Program-made: the position numbers and the translations under genes
Assembly: GCA_964534135.1 (NCBI GenBank)
Contig: CAZHQC010000093.1
Location: forward strand, 1-9,145
Origin: JAKLQJ01 sp964534135
Lineage (GTDB): Bacteria; Elusimicrobiota; Elusimicrobia; Elusimicrobiales; UBA9959
DNA length: 9,145 nucleotides
Reading direction: 5' to 3'
In this document: positions 4,990 to 9,145 of the stretch, piece after piece
Layout of the letters: each line of letters starts with the position of its first letter
Numbering within the stretch: position 1 is the first letter of the stretch
The notes under the pieces: model-generated
The model's input: only the letters and a program-made list of their open reading frames with translations
What the model was told of the DNA's origin: nothing
Databases searched by the model: none

Positions 4990-5994
4990 ATGCTCAAAAT
5001 ATTTATTTGCATGCTTGTTTTTCTGGGCGGTATTTCTCATGCCGAAGAAGGGGGGCGTTCCTTTCCCGCTCCTACATCTTTTGTTCCCGATTATATATCT
5101 CCCGTCAGGGATATGAGTAAATTTTATCTTTATGGCAATGGCGGCTTTCATGCCGATTGGTATGTCGGTTATAATAATGCCTGGATAATACAACTTCCTC
5201 CCATAATTGCGGATGATTATGCCAAGGCTTTTGTCGGCGCTAAAATTGGCAGAGCCAAAATAAGATCGTATCCAAAGTCATCGGATAAAAGGATTATCCC
5301 CGGTAAGATTTATATGGGTATCTCCCCGGATTCCAGTTTTACGACGGAAAATATGTATTTTCTTATTGATAGTTCCGATTTGCCTTTGGAACCTTTACCT
5401 GGAGATTATTTAGAGGGTATAAATTCCGCGCAATGGTTTTGGGCTGAAATTCCTCTTTCAGTTATTTCTTCCGACGGGCCGAATTATTTAGCGATTTGGT
5501 CAACTTCCAGATATTTCACTAAAAGTTCCAGTTCTCCTATAATAGCGGCGGCTTTGTCAGATGATAAGAGTGAAAATGTTTGGCTTAATCGTTCCATTAG
5601 AGGTAATCCTCCTTTTGGCAAGAAGACGCTTGAAATGCCGATAACCGGAGTGAAGCCCGCTATGACTATAAAACTTATTCCTAAAAATCAGTACAGAGTG
5701 ATAATAAAGGGTTTTAGAGCTGAGATTGGTCCGGAAGATATGATAGTTTCTTTTACCGCCATAGGTGAAGATATTCATAATACTTGGCTTGAAATCTCCT
5801 ACGATAAGTTTGATTGGCAAAGAGTAACGAAATTTATGTTTAGTCCTCCATATTATCATACCTTTAAGAATGGAGAACTTTCCGAGGATATGTTTTATTT
5901 AAGAGCCGCGGGTGTTGATGCTTTGGGAAATATTGGTTATAGCAGCGAAATAATTATTCCTTCTTTGGCTACTGTGGAAGATGAAGAAGAATGA
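4990..5994 (+). CDS. Exported protein of unknown function between parB and asd
   Basis: I do not recognise a named family. The 334-aa product starts with a signal peptide (MLKIFICMLVFLGGISHA, likely cut before EEGG), so it should be exported. The mature part is rich in Tyr, Ser, Pro and beta-strand-like stretches. The C-terminal 100 residues (from about IVSFTAIGEDIHNTWLEISY, ending with FYLRAAGVDALGNIGYSSEI) look like an Ig/fibronectin-type beta sandwich: the pattern 'YLRA..VD..GN.GYSSEI' is typical of such folds. I chose the ATG at 4990 because it gives a clean signal peptide; an in-frame ATG at 4933 would overlap parB by 38 nt and add 19 polar residues. No ribosome site is obvious, so coupling to parB, which stops 20 nt earlier, is likely. 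Its stop overlaps the asd start by 4 nt. Confidence 0.8.
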   Translation: MLKIFICMLVFLGGISHAEEGGRSFPAPTSFVPDYISPVRDMSKFYLYGNGGFHADWYVGYNNAWIIQLPPIIADDYAKAFVGAKIGRAKIRSYPKSSDKRIIPGKIYMGISPDSSFTTENMYFLIDSSDLPLEPLPGDYLEGINSAQWFWAEIPLSVISSDGPNYLAIWSTSRYFTKSSSSPIIAAALSDDKSENVWLNRSIRGNPPFGKKTLEMPITGVKPAMTIKLIPKNQYRVIIKGFRAEIGPEDMIVSFTAIGEDIHNTWLEISYDKFDWQRVTKFMFSPPYYHTFKNGELSEDMFYLRAAGVDALGNIGYSSEIIIPSLATVEDEEE

Positions 5995-7013
5995 GTCTCC
6001 GAAAAAATACAAAAAAATATAATATTGCGGTAGTTGGAGCCTCCGGTATGGTCGGGCGGCAATTGCTTAATCTTTTGAAAAAAAGAAAATTTCCGGTTGG
6101 AGAAATACAGCTATTTAATTCCGGAAAGAAAAAGGTAGTCATAAATTTTTTAAATAAAAAACATATTTGTAAAGCTCCAACACTTAAGGAATTAAAAAAA
6201 TCGGATATCGTTTTCTTTGTCAGTACAGAGGATGTTTCGGCTCGTTTTGCCAAAAAATTATCTGTTGAGGGCATTTATTGCATTGATGAAACCTCGCAGT
6301 TTAGGCTTGAAAAAAATATCCCTCTTATCATTCCTGAAATAAACGCTAAGGATATTACGCCTAATAAAAAACTTATTTCAGGCCCTAATTGTTCGCTTAC
6401 GGGAGCGGCCGTAGCTTTTTATGAAATACATAAAGAATTTAAGATAAAAGAATTGAGAATTTCCACTTATCAAGCCGTTTCAGGAGCGGGAAAAAAAGCT
6501 ATTGATCAATTCAATAAAGAGTTGGCGGCTTATGTAAAAACCGGAAAAACTCCGAATATTAAAAGCAGAGTTTTTCCAAGAGCCATAGCGCTTAATTTAT
6601 TTCCTGAAGTGGGTGCTTTTGATAAAGACGGTTATTCGTCGGAAGAAAATAAAATTGAATTGGAATTGAAAAAAATATGGAAAGCGCCTTCGTTGCGCAT
6701 TAGTTCCACTACTGTAAGAGTGCCTGTTTTAAGAGGGCATGCTTTAAGCGTTTGGGTTAAAACAGATAAAAAATGGACAATTAAAAAAATTGAAAAAATG
6801 CTTTTAAAAACCAAAGGATTAAAATATTTTAAAAATCCTTATGATTATCCAACGCCGCTTGACGCGCCAAAAACTCTCGAAGTTATGGCTTCCCGTCTTA
6901 GAAAATCAAAAATTTCTACAAAAGAATTTCAATTATGGATAGTTTCTGATAATCTATATAAGGGCGCAGCTTTAAATACCATTCAAATCGCAGAACACAT
7001 TATTAAGAAATAA
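5991..7013 (+). CDS. asd: Aspartate-semialdehyde dehydrogenase
   Basis: This enzyme reduces aspartyl-4-phosphate to aspartate semialdehyde with NADPH, the branch point to lysine/diaminopimelate (hence peptidoglycan), threonine and methionine. The 340-aa length is usual. The NADP-binding loop GASGMVG is at residues 16-22, and the catalytic Cys134 lies in SGPNCSLTG (usual form GPNCST). STYQAVSGAG (158-167) carries Gln161, expected in substrate binding. RVPVLRGH (243-250) holds the substrate Arg and the general-base His250. The tail (VSDNLYKGAALNTIQIAEHI) is canonical. Its ATG overlaps the stop of the exported-protein gene (ATGA), indicating translational coupling. No other lysine or threonine pathway gene is adjacent. 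Confidence 0.96.
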   Translation: MSLRKNTKKYNIAVVGASGMVGRQLLNLLKKRKFPVGEIQLFNSGKKKVVINFLNKKHICKAPTLKELKKSDIVFFVSTEDVSARFAKKLSVEGIYCIDETSQFRLEKNIPLIIPEINAKDITPNKKLISGPNCSLTGAAVAFYEIHKEFKIKELRISTYQAVSGAGKKAIDQFNKELAAYVKTGKTPNIKSRVFPRAIALNLFPEVGAFDKDGYSSEENKIELELKKIWKAPSLRISSTTVRVPVLRGHALSVWVKTDKKWTIKKIEKMLLKTKGLKYFKNPYDYPTPLDAPKTLEVMASRLRKSKISTKEFQLWIVSDNLYKGAALNTIQIAEHIIKK

Positions 7014-7026
7014 TTAAGAGGCGAAT

Positions 7027-7305
7027 ATGAAAAAATTATTTAAAATGTCTTTTTTAATTTTAGGCGTTTCTTTTTTCTTAGGTTGTGGGGCGGATAAACC
7101 GGAAGAAGAAGTTGTAAATTCAAATAAAGAAACGGTGGAAGTTTCCACTCCCGCTAAAAAAAACACTATGGACAGTTTATTAAAAGCTCCGGGTAACTAT
7201 ATAAGAAATACCGTAGGCAATATTGATAAAGCCAAAAAAGCCTCCGCTGTTTATGAAAATTCAGCTTTAGATCGTATGGACGTTTCTGAAAGCACAGGAG
7301 AATAA
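7027..7305 (+). CDS. Small lipoprotein of unknown function
   Basis: The 92-aa product has a Lys-rich N-terminus, a hydrophobic stretch and a lipobox FLGC with Cys20, so it is probably lipidated and membrane-anchored after cleavage. The mature part is short, polar and acidic at first (KPEEEVVNSNKETVEV), followed by a helix-prone segment (DSLLKAPGNYIRNTVGNIDKAKKASAVYENSALDRMD). I do not recognise the family. AAGAGG (7016-7021) is 5 nt before the ATG, and asd ends 13 nt upstream, so it belongs to the same transcription unit. The next gene starts 1 nt after its stop. The pairing with a tiny membrane protein suggests the two work together, but this is inference. Confidence 0.78.
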   Translation: MKKLFKMSFLILGVSFFLGCGADKPEEEVVNSNKETVEVSTPAKKNTMDSLLKAPGNYIRNTVGNIDKAKKASAVYENSALDRMDVSESTGE

Positions 7306-7306
7306 A

Positions 7307-7510
7307 ATGGGGATGGGCGCTATATTTAGCGGGTTGTTATTCGGGTGCGTAGGCATGGGCTATATCATGTATGGCAGAAAGCAAAGCAATGGAATTGCTC
7401 TTGTAAGCGGTATAGCTCTTTGCGGATTTCCTTATTTCATTTCAAATTTAATATTAATGTTTTTAATCGGCGCCATCCTAATGGCCATCCCCTTTTTCAT
7501 TAAGCAGTAA
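7307..7510 (+). CDS. Small two-helix membrane protein, glycine-rich
   Basis: This is a 67-aa protein with two hydrophobic helices, about residues 4-21 and 28-62, the second long enough to be two closely packed segments (GIALVSGIALCGFPYFISN then LILMFLIGAILMAIPFFI). Conserved-looking features are the start MGMGAIFSGLLFGCVGMGY, the turn MYGRKQSN, and GFPYFISN. Similar tiny proteins in other bacteria are sometimes labelled 'amino acid transport protein' without evidence; I do not adopt that label. CAGGAG (7295-7300) lies inside the end of the lipoprotein gene, 6 nt upstream, and supports the start. It is the last gene of the run beginning at parA; no hairpin terminator follows. Confidence 0.75.
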   Translation: MGMGAIFSGLLFGCVGMGYIMYGRKQSNGIALVSGIALCGFPYFISNLILMFLIGAILMAIPFFIKQ

Positions 7511-7546
7511 ATAAAAAGCCGAGAGCAGATATCAGAAAGCAGTAAA
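7502..7546 (+). repeat. Short direct repeat at the end of the small membrane-protein gene
   Basis: AAGCAGTAAA occurs at 7502-7511, covering the last Lys-Gln codons and the stop, and again at 7537-7546, 35 bp later. The second copy lies in non-coding sequence. It may be a small tandem-duplication trace; with 10 nt in AT-rich DNA it may also be chance. Confidence 0.35.
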
Positions 7547-7584
7547 AAGTAGTGGGTGGGTGCATTTATATAATATCTGATTGT

Positions 7585-7613
7585 TTGTATTATACTGCAA
7601 AAAAAAGTATTAT
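7585..7613 (+). promoter_or_regulatory. Probable promoter for the AAA ATPase gene
   Basis: TTGTAT (7585-7590) and TATTAT (7608-7613) are separated by 17 nt, matching 4/6 and 5/6 consensus bases. Transcription would start near 7620, about 26 nt before the ATG at 7646. The element lies almost wholly inside an imperfect inverted repeat. Confidence 0.5.
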
Positions 7614-7628
7614 ATTTTGTAGTATGAT
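7589..7628. promoter_or_regulatory. Operator-like inverted repeat over the ATPase promoter
   Basis: ATTATACTGCAAAA (7589-7602) and TTTTGTAGTATGAT (7615-7628) are inverted copies matching at 12 of 14 positions, the two exceptions being G/T pairs. The 12-nt centre includes part of the -10. GTATTATA also recurs as a direct repeat at 7587 and 7607 (20 bp apart), with a third near-copy GTATGAT at 7622. This geometry suits a dimeric repressor or a transcript hairpin. No regulator gene for it is visible in the window. Confidence 0.45.
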
Positions 7629-7645
7629 GTAAAATGGAGGTAAAT

Positions 7646-8830
7646 ATGTTTAGAAGGTATTTGGATAATGAGATAACGGCGGATTTGTGCGAAAAAATGG
7701 TTTTTATTTCAGGGCCCAGACAAGTGGGAAAAACAACATTAGCTGTTGAACTTGGAAAAAAGCGTTACAAAGGAAAAACACTATATTTAAATTGGGATGA
7801 TAGAAAAGATCGCAAAAATATTCTCGACGAAAAATTTGACGCGAATAAAAAATTAATTATCTTTGATGAAATTCACAAATATAAGAAGTGGAAAAATTAT
7901 CTTAAAGGGTTATACGACAAAAATAAAACTATTTTCAATATAGTCGTTACAGGCAGCGCGAAACTTGATGTATATCGCAGAGGGGGAGATTCTTTGCTTG
8001 GAAGATACAGGAATTATCGTTTGCATCCTCTTTCACTTGGGGAATTGTTATTTTCATGCAAAAAAACTAATACGGAGCCTTTTAATTCTCTTAAATTTAA
8101 AAAGGAAGGAAAAGAAACAAGTGAAATTTTGGCAACACTTTTAAAATTTGGCGGGTTTCCGGAAATTTACTCAAAACAAAGCGAGAAGAGGCTTCGGCAA
8201 TGGCATAATGAAAGAGTGGATTTATTGGTAAAAGAAGAAATCAGGGATATTGAAAATATAAAAGATTTATCGGCTCTTCAGGTGTTGGTTGAGCTTTTGC
8301 CGGAAAGAGTTGGGTCCTTACTTTCAATAAATTCCGTGCGTGAAGACTTGTCCGTTAATTTTAGAACAGCGGCGTCATGGATTGATATTCTTGAACGCTT
8401 CTATTATCATTTTAGGATTTATCCTTATCAAAATAGAAAAATCAATGCTCTTAAAAAAGAGGCTAAGCTTTATCTTTGGGACTGGTCTGAACTTAAAGAA
8501 GAGGGTGCTAAATTTGAAAATTTGATCGCTGTACATCTTTTAAAATTTGTTCATTATTTGTTTGATGCTGAAGGATATAAAGCTAAATTGCATTATCTGA
8601 GAGATCGTGAGCAAAGAGAAGTCGATTTTCTGATAACGGTAGACAATAAGCCATGGTTTGTTGTTGAAGTTAAACATTCCTCTCGAAACATTTCAAAGCC
8701 GTTAAAGTTTTTTACCACTAAACTTAATATTCCTTTTTCATATCAAGTGGTAAACGAAAAAGGCATTGATTTTATTGAAAAAGGCGTAAGAGTAATAAGC
8801 GCGGATAAATTCTTGACCGGTTTGATTTAA
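7646..8830 (+). CDS. AAA ATPase with DUF4143 / PD-(D/E)XK-like C-terminus
   Basis: This is a 394-aa protein. The N-terminal AAA_14-type domain has Walker A GPRQVGKTT (residues 23-31), Walker B KLIIFDEIH (69-77, Asp74 and Glu75) and the sensor region VVTGSAKLDVYRRGGDSLLGRYRNYRLHPLSLGEL. The C-terminal DUF4143 region contains REVDFLI (324-330) and VVEVKHS (339-345). Asp327 with Glu341-x-Lys343 matches the D...ExK pattern of the PD-(D/E)XK nuclease fold; whether it cuts DNA is untested for most of the family. A winged-helix-like segment (about 205-260) lies between. These proteins are usually stand-alone, frequently transferred and of unknown function. I chose the ATG at 7646 because GGAGG (7636-7640) precedes it by 5 nt; an in-frame ATG at 7634 would overlap that site. 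The gene is full-length and not co-directionally coupled to its neighbours. Confidence 0.9.
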   Translation: MFRRYLDNEITADLCEKMVFISGPRQVGKTTLAVELGKKRYKGKTLYLNWDDRKDRKNILDEKFDANKKLIIFDEIHKYKKWKNYLKGLYDKNKTIFNIVVTGSAKLDVYRRGGDSLLGRYRNYRLHPLSLGELLFSCKKTNTEPFNSLKFKKEGKETSEILATLLKFGGFPEIYSKQSEKRLRQWHNERVDLLVKEEIRDIENIKDLSALQVLVELLPERVGSLLSINSVREDLSVNFRTAASWIDILERFYYHFRIYPYQNRKINALKKEAKLYLWDWSELKEEGAKFENLIAVHLLKFVHYLFDAEGYKAKLHYLRDREQREVDFLITVDNKPWFVVEVKHSSRNISKPLKFFTTKLNIPFSYQVVNEKGIDFIEKGVRVISADKFLTGLI

Positions 8831-8850
8831 TATTAATGTTTGGTCGTTCG

Positions 8851-8903
8851 CACAAGCCTATGGCAGTGCCGTATAAGAGGCTATGCCTACCCACGGCTGT
8901 CCC
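8851..8903 (+). other. Hairpin-rich element downstream of the ATPase gene
   Basis: GCCGT (8868-8872) pairs with ACGGC (8893-8897) and encloses a second hairpin AGGC-TAT-GCCT (8878-8888). The outer stem can be lengthened with GGCA (8862-8865) and TGTC (8898-8901) across a 2-nt bulge. A competing small stem is GCC-TAT-GGC (8856-8864). The first 18 nt resemble 4035-4052 at 15 of 18 positions. It might serve as a weak terminator, an element end or a structured RNA; the sequence does not decide. Confidence 0.4.
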
Positions 8904-8915
8904 AAGAAACTTTTT

Positions 8916-9131
8916 TTAGGCAAAAGGCAGAAAAGGCTGTAAATCATCATCCCTTATCCGATTTAGACGATTATGACTCAAGTTTAATGTATCCAGTAAG
9001 GATAATCGCTCCATAAGTCCTGCTCTTATCAGCTTATGCAAATAATAAAGCGAATGTGCATATTTACTCTGATATTTAATATAAGCTAAAATGTTAACGC
9101 CGTTTCTAAAGTATACAGATAATGCCGTTAA
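8916..9131 (-). pseudogene. 3' remnant of an unidentified gene on the minus strand
   Basis: Reading leftward, 71 sense codons run from 9131 to 8919 and stop at TAA (8916-8918). An in-frame TAA lies directly upstream (9132-9134), and the first ATG appears only at codon 40, without a ribosome site. The translation is protein-like: it includes VYFRNGVNILAYIKYQSKYA, HSLYYLHKLIRAGLMERLSL and ends in DDDLQPFLPFA. It reads like the C-terminal helical end of a longer protein, possibly a transposase, but I cannot name the family. The window edge cuts off what lies upstream, so a frameshift or nonsense mutation cannot be distinguished from chance. Confidence 0.35.
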
Positions 9132-9145
9132 TTAGTGTACAGGTG

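Larger units (their letters stand above)
8831..9145. other. Gene-poor right end with hairpins and a decayed minus-strand frame
   Basis: No intact gene is seen in these 315 nt. The first part (8851-8903) is hairpin-rich. The remainder overlaps a minus-strand open frame lacking a start. No canonical terminator for the ATPase gene is visible: the stem at 8862-8901 is followed by a T7 run (8911-8917) only after a gap of about 9 nt. Confidence 0.6.

Noticed and set aside
5557..5859. Minus-strand open frame inside the exported-protein gene
   Set aside because: The + strand frame has a signal peptide and a foldable C-terminus; the antisense frame has neither family features nor a ribosome site.
8868..8917. 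Canonical terminator for the ATPase gene
   Set aside because: The stem and the T7 run are separated by about 9 nt, so the U-tract is not adjacent.
8831..9145. CRISPR array, tRNA or integron attC site
   Set aside because: No regularly spaced repeats, no cloverleaf or T-arm sequence, and no attC core sites are visible despite the hairpins.

Overview
This window is a low-GC bacterial chromosome segment. All supported intact genes read on the + strand. AT-rich codon use, exported proteins with classical signal peptides, a lipobox protein and chromosome-type ParA/ParB/parS together suggest a Gram-negative-like bacterium. The style resembles uncultivated lineages such as Elusimicrobiota or Omnitrophota, but no marker gene fixes the taxon, so treat that as a weak guess.

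Layout. (1) 135-935 encodes a membrane-anchored SPFH/prohibitin-type protein and is closed by a very strong hairpin terminator at 1001-1040. (2) 1053-2951 is a small envelope-stress-like cluster. It starts at a near-consensus extended -10 promoter and holds a DUF2089 regulator-like protein, a SHOCT-like/YvlB-type cytosolic protein, a LiaF/DUF5668-like two-helix membrane protein and a zinc-ribbon/bacterial PH membrane protein. Three of these four carry the same short helical SHOCT-like module at different ends of the protein. (3) 2973-4970 is the parA-parB chromosome-partition locus. It has its own promoter and two copies of one perfect 18-bp parS-like palindrome, one just before parA and the other 1,160 bp upstream. 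ParA and ParB are separated by an unusual 201-nt structured gap. (4) 4990-7510 continues in the same direction with an exported protein of unknown function, aspartate-semialdehyde dehydrogenase (asd, ATGA overlap), a small lipoprotein and a 67-aa two-helix membrane protein. The spacing is consistent with read-through from parB. (5) 7585-8830 is a separate unit: an AAA ATPase with a DUF4143/PD-(D/E)XK-like C-terminus, read from a promoter embedded in an imperfect inverted repeat. (6) 8831-9145 has no intact gene. It holds a hairpin-rich stretch and, on the minus strand, a 71-codon open frame without a proper start that looks like the 3' remnant of a decayed gene.

How the parts fit. ParA, ParB and the parS-like sites form a segregation module, which suggests (but does not prove) proximity to the replication origin. 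The cluster between and before the parS sites looks like a membrane-homeostasis set related to the YvlB/LiaX/LiaF world of Firmicutes, but no LiaRS-type two-component pair is present. The ATPase gene is probably an independent acquisition. The points most worth checking are the variant parS sequence, the shared SHOCT-like module in three neighbours, and the pseudoknot-capable parA-parB spacer with a partial, covarying echo near 8851.
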